In this document: one piece after another, positions 34,667-47,486 of the stretch
How the letters are laid out: each line of letters opens with the position of its first letter
Numbering within the stretch: position 1 is the stretch's first letter
NCBI GenBank assembly: GCA_052168355.1
Contig: JBQLZQ010000085.1
Coordinates: 86,074 to 150,073 of the forward strand
Length of the DNA stretch: 64,000 bases
Source: JBQLZQ01 sp052168355
Lineage (GTDB): Bacteria; Pseudomonadota; Alphaproteobacteria; DSM-16000; Inquilinaceae
Reading direction: 5' to 3'
Translations under genes and position numbers: made by a program
The notes under the pieces: model-generated
What the model was told of the DNA's origin: nothing
The model's input: only the letters and a program-made list of their open reading frames with translations
Database searches by the model: none

Positions 34667-34699
34667 ATGCACGGGGTGACGAACGGGGTACGGTCATGA
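34667..34699 (+). CDS. Ten-codon leader ORF coupled to pccB
   Basis: ATG 34667 follows a very strong AGGAGGGG site and encodes MHGVTNGVRS, ending at TGA 34697-34699, which overlaps the pccB ATG (34696) in an ATGA. pccB itself has only a weak site. The reading frame, the strong site and the overlap are seen; a role in coupled translation is inferred. No run of one amino acid is present, so it is not an attenuator peptide of the usual type. Confidence 0.45.
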   Translation: MHGVTNGVRS

Positions 34700-36228
34700 A
34701 GTCGGTACTGTCCAGACTGGACGACATGCGCGCCCGGGCCCGGGCAGGCGGCGGTCCCCGGCGGGTCGACGCGCAGCACGCCAAGGGCAAGCTGACGGCG
34801 CGCGAGCGGCTGGAGATCCTGCTGGACGACGGGTCCTTCGAAGAATGGGACATGTTCGTCGAACACCGCACTTCCGAATTCGGCATGGCCGACCAGAAGA
34901 TTCCCGGTGACGGCGTGGTCACCGGGTACGGTACGGTCAACGGCCGTCTGGTGTTCGTGTTCAGCCAGGACTTCACCGTGTTTGGCGGCTCCCTTTCGGA
35001 GGCGCATGCCGAGAAGATCTGCAAGGTCATGGATCAGGCCATGAAGGTCGGGGCGCCGGTGATCGGCCTCAACGACAGCGGCGGCGCCCGTATCCAGGAG
35101 GGGGTGGCGTCCCTGGGCGCCTATGCCGAGGTGTTTCAGCGCAATGTCCTGGCCTCGGGCGTGGTGCCGCAGATTTCCATGATCATGGGGCCGTGCGCCG
35201 GCGGTGCCGTCTATTCGCCGGCCATGACCGATTTCATCTTCATGGTCCGCGACAGCGCCTACATGTTCGTGACCGGTCCCGACGTCGTGAAGACGGTCAC
35301 CCACGAGGTCGTCACGGCGGAACAGCTGGGCGGCGCGACCACCCACACCACCCGATCGGGCGTCGCCGACTGCGCCTTCGACAACGACGTCGAAGCGTTG
35401 CTCGAACTCCGCCGCTTTCTCGATTTCCTGCCGACCTCAAACCGGGAAAAGCCGCCGGTGCGGCCGACCGCCGACCCCGAGGTGCGGACGGAACCGTCGC
35501 TGGACAGTCTGATCCCGGCCGACGCCCAGCAGCCCTACGACATGAAGGAGCTGATTCAAAAAACCGTGGACGAAGGCGACTTCTTCGAACTGCAACCCGC
35601 CTTCGCCCGCAACATCCTGATCGGGTTCGGTCGGATGGCCGGGCAGACGGTCGGCTTTGTCGCCAACCAGCCGATGGTCCTCGCCGGCTGCCTGGACATC
35701 GATTCATCGAAGAAGGCGGCGCGCTTCGTCCGTTTTTGCGACTGTTTCAACATCCCCATCGTCACCTTTGTCGACGTGCCGGGGTTTCTGCCGGGCACGG
35801 CGCAGGAATATGGCGGCATCATCAAGCACGGGGCCAAGCTTCTGTTCGCCTATGCCGAGGCGACCGTGCCCAAGGTGACGGTCATCACCCGCAAGGCCTA
35901 CGGTGGGGCGTACGACGTCATGGCGTCGAAGCATCTGCGGGGTGACGTGAACTATGCCTGGCCGACGGCCGAGATCGCGGTGATGGGTCCGAAGGGAGCG
36001 GTGGAGATCATCTTCCGCGCCGACCTGGGCGATGCCGACAAGATCGAAAAACACACCGAGCATTACCGCGCCACCTTCGCCAACCCGTTCGTGGCCGGCG
36101 CCCGCGGTTACATCGACGATGTCATCATGCCGCGCGATACGCGGCCGCGCCTGTGCCGGGCCTTGGCCATGCTGCGCAATAAAGTGCTGGAGAACCCGCT
36201 CAAGAAACACGACAACATTCCGCTGTAG
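34696..36228 (+). CDS. pccB: Propionyl-CoA carboxylase beta chain (carboxyltransferase)
   Basis: Carboxyltransferase subunit turning propionyl-CoA into methylmalonyl-CoA with carboxybiotin from PccA. 510 residues, the usual length. N-terminal crotonase half with LNDSGGARIQEGVASLGAY near 120 and GPCAGGAVYSPAMTDF near 165; C-terminal half with GCLDIDSSKKAARFVRFCD near 335, FVDVPGFLPG near 355 and ITRKAYGGAYDVM near 400. Last residues match the PccB/AccD5 family. Pathway: valine, isoleucine, methionine and odd-chain fatty acids. Translation may depend on the leader ORF. Confidence 0.95.
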   Translation: MKSVLSRLDDMRARARAGGGPRRVDAQHAKGKLTARERLEILLDDGSFEEWDMFVEHRTSEFGMADQKIPGDGVVTGYGTVNGRLVFVFSQDFTVFGGSLSEAHAEKICKVMDQAMKVGAPVIGLNDSGGARIQEGVASLGAYAEVFQRNVLASGVVPQISMIMGPCAGGAVYSPAMTDFIFMVRDSAYMFVTGPDVVKTVTHEVVTAEQLGGATTHTTRSGVADCAFDNDVEALLELRRFLDFLPTSNREKPPVRPTADPEVRTEPSLDSLIPADAQQPYDMKELIQKTVDEGDFFELQPAFARNILIGFGRMAGQTVGFVANQPMVLAGCLDIDSSKKAARFVRFCDCFNIPIVTFVDVPGFLPGTAQEYGGIIKHGAKLLFAYAEATVPKVTVITRKAYGGAYDVMASKHLRGDVNYAWPTAEIAVMGPKGAVEIIFRADLGDADKIEKHTEHYRATFANPFVAGARGYIDDVIMPRDTRPRLCRALAMLRNKVLENPLKKHDNIPL

Positions 36229-36237
36229 GACTCTGAC

Positions 36238-36675
36238 ATGGAACAGAGACTGACCATGGTGACCCTGGGGGTCGCCGATCTGGACCGGTCACGTCGCTTC
36301 TATATCGAGGGGCTCGGCTGGCGGCCGTCGGACGTGGCATCGGACAGCGTCGTTTTTATCGACGCCGGCGGCGTGGTTTTGGGCCTCTACGGTCGCGATG
36401 CGCTGGCCGAGGATATCGGCATCGATTCGGCGGGACGCGGCTTCGCCGGCGTCGCCCTGGCCCACAACGTGGCGACCCCAGAGGCCGTGGCGGAGGTTCT
36501 GGACCAGGCGGTTACGGCCGGCGCGCGGCTGCTGAAACCGGCGCAGGACGTGTTCTGGGGTGGGCATTCGGGCTATTTCGCCGACCCGGACGGCCATGTC
36601 TGGGAGGTGGCGTGGAACCCGTTCATGCCGCTGGACGATCAGGGCCGCATGACCCTGCCGCCGCCGGCTGCCTGA
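36238..36675 (+). CDS. VOC (glyoxalase-fold) family protein
   Basis: A 145-residue protein of the vicinal-oxygen-chelate fold with two beta-alpha-beta-beta-beta units: TMVTLGVADLDRSRRFYIE at the start and SGYFADPDGHVWEVAWNP near 113. It lies between pccB and pccA, 9 bp after pccB. The position suggests methylmalonyl-CoA epimerase, but the sequence lacks the epimerase hallmarks at the N-terminus and reads as a general glyoxalase/dioxygenase-like protein. Function open. Confidence 0.82.
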   Translation: MEQRLTMVTLGVADLDRSRRFYIEGLGWRPSDVASDSVVFIDAGGVVLGLYGRDALAEDIGIDSAGRGFAGVALAHNVATPEAVAEVLDQAVTAGARLLKPAQDVFWGGHSGYFADPDGHVWEVAWNPFMPLDDQGRMTLPPPAA

Positions 36676-36729
36676 CCTTAGAGCCCTTTCCTGTTGCCGC
36701 CATTTGGGCTTTGTGCCCCAATCCCCGCC

Positions 36730-38711
<1,982 letters not shown>

Positions 38712-38715
<4 letters not shown>

Positions 38716-40079
38716 GCAAACCGCTGGGCCAACGCCTGCGCGGCCACTTCGGTCTGGGCGGTGGCGGGATCACCGACCGGGCGGTGGCGATCTGGCTCAA
38801 CCTGCGCGGCAGTCTGTGGGCCGTGCCGGTGACCATGATGGTGGTCGCTGCCGTTCTGGCCTTTGGGGTTCTGACCCTGGAAGGCATCATCACGACAAAG
38901 ATCGCCGAGGACGTCCGGGTTCTCATCACCTTTCGGATCGACAGCGCCCGCGCCATCATGGGGGTGCTGACAGGGTCTGCGATCACCATGGCGGCCCTGG
39001 TCCTTTCCCTGACCACGGTGGTTTTTTCCATCGCCGCCAGCCAGTTCGGCAGCCGCCTGATCCACAGCCTGATGGGCGATCGGGCGACGCAGGTGGTCAT
39101 CGGCATCTTCATGATGACCATCGTCTATTGCCTGTTGGTGCTGGGGTGGGTCAGCGCCATCAAGTCGAACGGCAGTTCGACCTTGGCCGTGCTGGTGGGC
39201 ATGGCGCTGGTCCTGGTCAGCGTTCTGGCCGTCGTCTCCTACATTCACCACGTCGCCCGCTCCATCGTTGCCGATACCGTGATCGACGGCGTCGCCTGCA
39301 GCCTTGACCAGGAGATTCAGCGTATCCTTCCGGCCCCCGATGCCGACGCCGAAACGGAAGGTCCGGGCGATGTTCTGCCGTTCGATTTCGCGGCCCGGGC
39401 CAGGCCGGTGCGGTTCAGGCAGGACGGGTACGTCCAGACCATCGGGCGAGAGTCGCTGATCGAACTCGCTCAGGGGGCCGACGTGATGATCCGGCTGGAT
39501 TTCACGCCCGGCCGATATGTCCTGCCCGGTGCCCGGATGATTGCCGTCTATCCCGGCGACGGGTTGGCGCAGGACTTCGAGAGGGACATCCTGGACCAGA
39601 TCGTTCTAGGCCCGACCCGGACCGCGACCCAGGATCTGTCTTACTCGGTGCGTCACCTGGTCGAACTTGGCGTGCGGGCGCTTTCTCCCGGCATAAACGA
39701 TCCGTTCTCGGCTATGGGGGTGATCGACCGGCTGGGCGCCGGGCTTATGCGTATCATGGCGCGGCCCGAGCCACCCAGCGTATGGCGGGACGGTGGAGGA
39801 ACGGTTCGCCTGGTGACGCCCCAGTTCACCCACGCCATGCTCATTGACGTCGCTTTTCATCAGATGCGCCAGGCATCGCAGAACACGCCGGCGGTTATGA
39901 TCCACATGCTCAAGACATTACGAGATATGGGCCGGAGCTCTCAAACATCGGGTCACCACGCGGCACTGCTGCGGCAGGCCGAGCTGGTCGCCGAGGCGGC
40001 CCGGGACACGGTGATCGTCAAAGGCGATTGCGATGTGATCGACGCGCTTTTGGAGGAAGCGCGTCAGGCGCTCGAGTGA
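38712..40079 (+). CDS. DUF2254 predicted membrane protein
   Basis: A 455-residue membrane protein of unknown function. Four membrane helices cluster in about residues 35-185, with the conserved SLTTVVFSIAASQFGSRLI segment near 97-115, followed by a large cytoplasmic part with GYVQTIGRESLIELAQGADV near 235 and RALSPGINDPFSAMGVIDRL near 316, both DUF2254 hallmarks. It is coupled to pccA by an ATGA overlap, but no functional link to propionate metabolism is known. Likely a stress or ion-related envelope protein; speculative. Confidence 0.85.
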
Positions 40080-40089
40080 CCAAGCCCGC

Positions 40090-40533
40090 ATGATCGGGCG
40101 CAAGACCGTCCGGCTATGCATCTCGGGCCGGGTTCAAGGCGTGTGGTATCGCGGCTGGATGGTCGACCGGGCCCGAACCCTGGGGCTGCACGGATGGGTG
40201 CGCAACCGAACCGACGGGACCGTCGAGGCGCTGGTCGCCGGACCGGAGTCGGATGTGGCGGCCCTGGTCGCCGCCGCCCATGACGGACCGAGGGCGGCCC
40301 GCGTCGATGGGGTGGCGGTGGAGCCGGAGCCGACGGATTATGATGGTCCGGCCGACTTCAGCCAGATGCCCACCGTTTGGGCGGTTCCGGCGGGTCCTCA
40401 GGCCGGATCGAACGCCTCGTCCCAGGCATCGCGCAGCGCCATGTCCACATCCTCCATGCCGACCGGTCGTCCCAAATCGACCAGCGATGTCACCCCATGC
40501 TCGGCGATGCCGCAGGGCACGATGCCGTCATAG
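40090..40533 (+). CDS. acyP: Acylphosphatase with an antisense C-terminal extension
   Basis: Hydrolyses acyl phosphates. Residues 1-98 are a complete acylphosphatase: GRVQGVWYRGWM (catalytic Arg) near 13-24 and WVRNRTDGTVEALVAG (catalytic Asn) near 35-50. No stop follows the domain: the frame runs about 49 further residues through the end of lipB on the other strand and stops at 40533, a 136-bp convergent overlap. The tail is Ser/Pro-rich with no recognisable fold. Either the normal stop was lost or the real protein is longer than its family. Lies 10 bp after the DUF2254 gene. Confidence 0.82.
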   Translation: MIGRKTVRLCISGRVQGVWYRGWMVDRARTLGLHGWVRNRTDGTVEALVAGPESDVAALVAAAHDGPRAARVDGVAVEPEPTDYDGPADFSQMPTVWAVPAGPQAGSNASSQASRSAMSTSSMPTGRPKSTSDVTPCSAMPQGTMPS

Positions 40534-41087
40534 TGACTGAGGTCCGGGTCGACATTCAGCGAGACGCCGTGAAAGCTGACCCATCGGCGGACGCGCACGC
40601 CGATGGCCGCGATCTTGTCCTCCCGGCCGTTTCCCCGGTCGACCCAGATGCCGACCCTGCCGTCCCGCCGCTCGCCCTTGACCGTGAACCGGGCCAGCGT
40701 GGCGATGATCCACGCCTCCAGGTCGGTCACAAAGGCGCGCAGGTCCGGTCCGCGGCGCTTGAGGTCCAGCATGACATAGGCCACCCGCTGGCCGGGGCCG
40801 TGATAGGTGTACTGGCCGCCGCGCCCGGTCGAAAACACCGGCAGGCGGGCAGGGGTCAGAAGATCCTCGGGCCGGGCGCTGGTGCCGGCCGTATAGAGCG
40901 GCGGGTGCTCCAGCAGCCAGACCAGTTCCGGCGCGGCCCCGGCGGCAATGTCGGCCACACGCGCCTCCATGGCGGCCACGGCGGCCAGGTAGGGGACCGG
41001 CCGATCGTCGATCCGCCATTCCGGACCGGCGCCGCCGGAACCGGCGGTCCCGGGCCTCTCGGCGCGCTTTGGCTTGATCAGGGTCAT
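40398..41087 (-). CDS. lipB: Octanoyltransferase LipB
   Basis: Transfers octanoyl from acyl-carrier protein to lipoyl domains, first step of lipoate synthesis. 229 residues. Signature TGRGGQYTYHGPGQ near 91, Lys in DKIAAIGVRV near 153 and the catalytic Cys in GIVPCGIAEHG near 190. Start chosen at ATG 41087; an upstream in-frame ATG adds 23 residues without a good ribosome site. The 3' end overlaps the acylphosphatase frame. It is divergent from tRNA-Leu by 73 bp. Confidence 0.93.
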   Translation of the reverse strand: MTLIKPKRAERPGTAGSGGAGPEWRIDDRPVPYLAAVAAMEARVADIAAGAAPELVWLLEHPPLYTAGTSARPEDLLTPARLPVFSTGRGGQYTYHGPGQRVAYVMLDLKRRGPDLRAFVTDLEAWIIATLARFTVKGERRDGRVGIWVDRGNGREDKIAAIGVRVRRWVSFHGVSLNVDPDLSHYDGIVPCGIAEHGVTSLVDLGRPVGMEDVDMALRDAWDEAFDPA

Positions 41088-41160
41088 GCGATTTGGTATT
41101 CCCCGCTCGCCTCGTTGGCAAGCCTCCCCTATAGTCGGGCGGCCCGAACGGGGCACATGT

Positions 41161-41247
41161 GCGGTCGTGGCGGAATGGTAGACGCGCAGCGTTGAGGTCG
41201 CTGTGGGCTAATAACCCGTGGAAGTTCGAGTCTTCTCGACCGCACCA
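41161..41247 (+). tRNA. tRNA-Leu (anticodon GAG)
   Basis: An 87-base class II tRNA. Acceptor GCGGTCG (41161-41167) pairs with CGACCGC (41237-41243), followed by ACCA, so CCA is encoded. Anticodon stem CAGCG/CGCTG flanks the loop TTGAGGT with anticodon GAG, reading CUC and CUU. A long variable arm GGGCTAATAACCC and a TTCGAGT T-loop complete it. Confidence 0.95.
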
Positions 41248-41249
41248 CG

Positions 41250-41304
41250 CTTCGCCCTTTCGGGCTTCGCGTGGCACAGCCACGCGGAGGCCGAAAGGGC
41301 GAAG
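41250..41304. repeat. Large composite hairpin right behind the tRNA
   Basis: Outer arms CTTCGCCCTTTCGG (41250-41263) and CCGAAAGGGCGAAG (41291-41304) are perfectly complementary over 14 bp. Inside, CGCGTGGC (41268-41275) and GCCACGCG (41279-41286) form a second perfect 8-bp stem with an ACA loop. No T-run follows, so it is not a standard terminator; it may process the tRNA end or mark an inserted element. Further TTCG/CGAAG fragments continue to about 41340. Confidence 0.75.
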
Positions 41305-41357
41305 CTGTGCCTGGCGAAGCTTGAGCGAAGCCAAGCGAAGACGGGCTGAAAAATGCG

Positions 41358-41600
41358 ATGTGGTATGTCTACATCATAAGAAGTATCAATTTCCCGGATC
41401 AAGAATACACCGGCGCCACGTCGGACCTAAAGCGACGTTTATCCGAGCATAACTCCGGCAAATCGACTCACACCTCCAAATTCACTCCCTGGAAACTGAT
41501 ATGCTACGTCGCCTTTCCTGAAAGAGGGAGAGCTATGGATTTCGAGAAATATTTGAAATCTCACTCAGGCAGGGCTTTTGCGAGAAAAAGGCTGACCTAA
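41358..41600 (+). CDS. Small GIY-YIG nuclease-domain protein
   Basis: An 80-residue stand-alone GIY-YIG domain: YVYIIRS at the start (GIY element), YTGATSDLKRRLSEHNSGKS near 17-36 (YIG element with catalytic Arg) and FEKYLKSHSGRAFARKRL at the end. Such tiny proteins, often near tRNAs, have unknown function and may nick DNA. By hand count this 260-bp stretch is about 47% G+C, far below its neighbours, indicating recent transfer. No ribosome site seen. Confidence 0.85.
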   Translation: MWYVYIIRSINFPDQEYTGATSDLKRRLSEHNSGKSTHTSKFTPWKLICYVAFPERGRAMDFEKYLKSHSGRAFARKRLT

Positions 41601-41670
41601 AGACCCGGAAGCACGATCAGCATCACCGTCCGCTCAAGGGGCCCACGCCGTCCCGCGATGATAACCCGCC

Positions 41671-41706
41671 AAAAGCCCGCCCGGATCGAAGGGCGGGCTT
41701 TTGCGT
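41671..41706 (+). terminator. Intrinsic terminator
   Basis: AAAAGCCCGCCC (41671-41682) and GGGCGGGCTTTT (41691-41702) form a perfect 12-bp stem with an eight-base loop and terminal T-run; the A-run on the left means it may also work in the reverse direction. It ends the GIY-YIG transcript before the maeB operon. A TATAAG at 41722-41727, framed by a GGACCC/GGGTCC inverted repeat (41709-41733), may be the -10 box of the maeB promoter. Confidence 0.85.
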
Positions 41707-41761
41707 TTGGACCCTCCGGCCTATAAGGGGTCCGGTTTCGAAATCAGGGGAGGCGGGGCGG

Positions 41762-44079
<2,318 letters not shown>

Positions 44080-44092
<13 letters not shown>

Positions 44093-45510
44093 CCGACACC
44101 GATACCCGCCCGGCGCCGGACGACCGGCCCCGGACGCCGGAAGCCCCGCCGGAACAGGACAGCGCTTACGGGCTGCCGGCCGATCTCGTGCGCGAGATCG
44201 AGGAAGCTCTCGACGCGCATCTGCTGACCGACGTGGAACGGCTGGTCCAGCCGCTTCACTCGGCCGATCTTGCCGATCTTCTGGAAAGCCTGCATCCCGA
44301 AGACCGGATGACCCTGGCGGAGATCATCCGGCCCCAGCTTCAGGCCGACCCGGAGGTCCTGACCTACCTCAACGACGACGTGCTGGAGCAGATCGTCGAG
44401 ATTCTCGATCCGGTCGAACTGGCCACCGCCTTGAGCGAGTTGGACAGCGACGACGCCATCGGCGTTCTCGAGGACATGGACGAGGACGATCGCCAGAAGA
44501 TCCTGGCCGCCCTGCCCAGCGCCTCCCGCCGGCTGGTCGAGGAAGGGCTGACATTCCCCGAGGAATCGGCCGGCCGGCTGATGCAGCGGGAATTCGTCGC
44601 GGTGCCCAAATACTGGACCGTCGGCAAGACCATCGACTATCTGCGCGCCGCCGAGACGCTGCCCGACGATTTCTATCTGATCTTCGCCATCGACCCGATG
44701 ATGCGGCCGGTCGGCGCCGTTCTGCTCAGCCGCATCCTGCGGTCAAAGAGGTCGATCAAGATCGCCGATCTGATGGATGACGAAATCCGTACCATCCTGG
44801 CGACCACGGATCAGGAGGAGGTGGCGTTCCTGTTCCGGCAGTACGGGCTGGTGTCCGCCCCCGTCGTCGACGAGTCGGGTCGCCTGCTGGGCGCGGTGAC
44901 GGTCGACGACGTCGTCGACGTCATCCACGAGGAGGCCGAGGAGGATATCCTGAAGCTTGGCGGCGTGTCGGAGGCGGACATATTCCGCGACGTGCTCAAC
45001 ACCCTCCGCTCCCGGTTCTCGTGGCTCGGCATCAACCTGGTCACGGCGATCCTGGCCTCCGCCGTCATCGCGGTGTTCGAGGGCACCATTGAGCAACTCG
45101 TCGCCTTGGCCGTTCTGATGCCCATCGTAGCCTCCATGGGAGGCAATGCCGGAACCCAGACGCTGACGGTGGCTGTCCGTGGCATCGCCATGCGCGAACT
45201 GACCAGTTCCAACGCCAGACGGGTGATGTGGAAGGAGATCATGGTCGGCGTGCTCAACGGCGTCGCCTTCGCCGTTGTCGCCGGCGGCGTTGCAGCGGTC
45301 TGGTTCGGCGATCCGATGCTGGCCTTGGTGATCGGAGCCGCCATGATCGTCACCTTGACCGTCGCCGCCCTGTTCGGAACCCTGATCCCGCTGGCCCTGG
45401 ACCGGCTCAAGATCGATCCGGCGGTGGCGTCCGGCGTGTTCCTGACCACGGTGACCGACGTCGTGGGCTTTTTCGCCTTCCTGGGCCTGGCGGCGTGGAT
45501 TCTGTTGTGA
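44080..45510 (+). CDS. mgtE: Magnesium transporter MgtE
   Basis: Mg2+ channel of 476 residues. MgtE N domain about 30-140 (ADLLESLHPEDRM), two CBS domains about 145-275 (VSAPVVDESGRLLGAVTVDDVVD), then five membrane helices from about 300 with the pore motif ASMGGNAGTQTLTV near 348. The start is uncertain: GTG 44080 overlaps maeB by 13 bp; TTG 44089 has a better-spaced AGGAG. Overlaps the thioesterase gene by four bases. Why a Mg2+ channel sits in this operon is unclear; malic enzyme needs Mg2+. Confidence 0.92.
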
Positions 45511-45968
45511 CCGCGTTTTCCGGCGCGTTTCGGACTGACGGCGATTACGAAACCCGCGTACGGGAAAGCTTTGGGCGGCAGGCGATGATGGAATTGATCG
45601 GCGCCCGCCTGACCCGCGTCGAGCCCGGTCTGGTGGAGATCGAGCTGCCGTTCCGCGATGGTCTGACCCAGCAGGACGGATTCATCCATGCCGGCGCCAC
45701 CAGCACCATCGCCGATTCAGCCGGCGGCTACGCCGCCTACACCCTGTTCCCGCCCGGCGCGGCGGTGCTGACCGCCGAGTTCAAGATCAACCTGCTGGCC
45801 CCGGCGGCGGGGGACCGGTTGCGCGCCACCGGACGGGTGATCCGTCCGGGACGGACCCTGACCGTCTGCGATCTGGAGGTCGTTGCCTTTCGGGCCGGCG
45901 ATGCCAAGATATGCGCCAAGGGGCTCCAGACCCTGATCTGCCTGCCCGCGGAGGACGAGAGACCATGA
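45507..45968 (+). CDS. PaaI-family hotdog thioesterase
   Basis: A 153-residue single hotdog-fold thioesterase, likely hydrolysing small or aromatic acyl-CoAs. Conserved loop QQDGFIHAGATSTIADSAGG near 54-73 with the active-site Gly/Asp, followed by AEFKINLLAPAAGDRL. GTG start at 45507 overlaps mgtE (GTGA); stop overlaps ivd (ATGA). As a partner of isovaleryl-CoA dehydrogenase it may rescue CoA from stalled intermediates. Confidence 0.85.
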   Translation: MTAFSGAFRTDGDYETRVRESFGRQAMMELIGARLTRVEPGLVEIELPFRDGLTQQDGFIHAGATSTIADSAGGYAAYTLFPPGAAVLTAEFKINLLAPAAGDRLRATGRVIRPGRTLTVCDLEVVAFRAGDAKICAKGLQTLICLPAEDERP

Positions 45969-47137
45969 TCCCCAACACGTTGCCGGCGTTCAATTTCGAT
46001 CTGGGAGAGACCGCCGACATGCTGCGCGGCACGGTCCAGACCTTCGCCGCCGACGCGATCGCGCCGCGGGCCGCCGAGATCGACCAGAGCAACGAGTTTC
46101 CGCGCGACCTGTGGCCCGAGATGGGAGCCCTGGGCCTGCACGGCATCACCGTGCCCGAGGACCAGGGCGGGTCGGGCATGGGATATCTCGAGCACTGCGT
46201 GGCGATGGAGGAGATCAGCCGCGCCTCGGCGTCGGTGGGCTTGAGCTATGGCGCCCATTCCAACCTATGCGTCAACCAGATCCGGCTGAACGGCTCGGAA
46301 GACCAGAAGCGGCGCTATCTGCCGGCCCTGATCTCGGGTGAGCATGTCGGTGCCCTGGCCATGTCGGAACCGGGATCCGGGTCCGACGTCGTGTCGATGC
46401 GCACCCGCGCGGAAAAGCGGGGTGACCAGTATGTCCTCAATGGCACCAAGATGTGGATCACCAACGGTCCCGATGCCGAAACCCTGGTGGTCTATGCCAA
46501 GACCGATCCGGCGGCCGGGCCCAAGGGCATCACCGCGTTTCTGATCGAGAAGGGGTTCAAGGGCTTTTCGACCGCCCAGAAGCTGGACAAGTTGGGTATG
46601 CGCGGGTCGAACACCTGCGAACTGGTGTTCGAGGACTGCGCGGTGCCGGAGGAAAATGTACTGGGCCGGATCGGCGGCGGCGTCGCGGTGCTGATGAGCG
46701 GCCTCGACTACGAGCGGTTGGTGTTGGCCGCCGGGCCCCTGGGCATCATGCAGGCGTGTATGGACACGGTTGTGCCCTACGTCCATGAGCGCGAACAGTT
46801 TGGCCGGCCGATCGGCGAGTTTCAGATCATGCAGGCCAAGCTGGCCGACATGTACACCCTGATGAACGCGGCCAAGGCGTACGTCTACACCGTGGCCAAG
46901 GCCTGCGACCGGGGCGAGGTGACCCGCAAGGACGCCGCGGGCGCCATCCTGTTCGCCGCCGAGAAGGCCACCTGGATGGCCCTGGAAACGGTCCAGTGCC
47001 TGGGCGGCAACGGCTACATCAACGAATACCCGGCCGGCCGCCTGCTGCGCGACGCAAAGCTTTATGAGATCGGGGCGGGCACGTCGGAAATACGGCGGAT
47101 GCTCATCGGTCGGGAGCTGTTTCGGGAGTCGGCCTGA
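45965..47137 (+). CDS. ivd: Isovaleryl-CoA dehydrogenase
   Basis: FAD enzyme oxidising isovaleryl-CoA to 3-methylcrotonyl-CoA in leucine breakdown. 390 residues. The family-specific catalytic Glu is in the LDYERLVLAAGPLGIM helix near 248, while the C-terminal site where other acyl-CoA dehydrogenases keep Glu reads YEIGAGTSEIRR; that pairing marks IVD. FAD segments MSEPGSGSDVVSM near 135 and WITNG near 163. ATG 45965 overlaps the thioesterase stop. The rest of the leucine route is at 57806-63219. Confidence 0.93.
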   Translation: MIPNTLPAFNFDLGETADMLRGTVQTFAADAIAPRAAEIDQSNEFPRDLWPEMGALGLHGITVPEDQGGSGMGYLEHCVAMEEISRASASVGLSYGAHSNLCVNQIRLNGSEDQKRRYLPALISGEHVGALAMSEPGSGSDVVSMRTRAEKRGDQYVLNGTKMWITNGPDAETLVVYAKTDPAAGPKGITAFLIEKGFKGFSTAQKLDKLGMRGSNTCELVFEDCAVPEENVLGRIGGGVAVLMSGLDYERLVLAAGPLGIMQACMDTVVPYVHEREQFGRPIGEFQIMQAKLADMYTLMNAAKAYVYTVAKACDRGEVTRKDAAGAILFAAEKATWMALETVQCLGGNGYINEYPAGRLLRDAKLYEIGAGTSEIRRMLIGRELFRESA

Positions 47138-47482
47138 GCGCTCATTAGGACCTTTATCTAATGATAGGAAGCGGCGACCCGGCGGATTATTTTTTTCGCG
47201 GGGTATTTTCTTTAAATTTTATGCTAATATATTGGGTAAGGAGCCTGTTTCCGGGCTGTGTACGTTCGGGCTGCCAGGGTGGGGTTCCCCCTTCTCCCGC
47301 CCGCGGTCAAGCCCGGTAGTCTGCGAACTGACCGGGGGGTCACGAAGAGGGCTATACCGCATGGCAAGGAGGCAGGCTCCGCCTTTCTTAAGGTCACCGA
47401 TTGTCGTTTCGAATCATATGGGTGACGTGAATTTCTCATTCGATGTCGTAGAAGACGGCGGTGGTTGGCGGGGTGGTCCCGC
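47138..47482. other. Gene-poor spacer with AT-rich block and inverted repeat
   Basis: This 345-bp gap has TCATTAG (47142-47148) paired with CTAATGA (47158-47164), a possible weak terminator after ivd, then a strongly AT-rich block at about 47186-47240 containing TATGCTAATAT, a likely promoter region for the next gene. Apart from the small ORF at 47361 nothing else is recognised. Confidence 0.5.
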
Positions 47483-47486
47483 GTGA
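47361..47486 (+). CDS. Possible 41-codon ORF overlapping the DUF882 start
   Basis: ATG 47361 follows GAAGAGGG at good spacing; the frame encodes 41 residues rich in Arg, Gly and Val with no known domain and ends at TGA 47484-47486, overlapping the GTG 47483 of the next gene. It could be a leader for coupled translation or chance. Codon use is not clearly like the neighbours. Confidence 0.25.
   Translation: MARRQAPPFLRSPIVVSNHMGDVNFSFDVVEDGGGWRGGPA

Noticed and set aside
36238..36675. Methylmalonyl-CoA epimerase
   Set aside because: Position fits, but the sequence reads as a general VOC protein without the epimerase-specific N-terminal pattern; kept as unassigned VOC.
41250..41304. Intrinsic terminator of the tRNA
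   Set aside because: Strong stems but no T-run; listed as a structured repeat instead.
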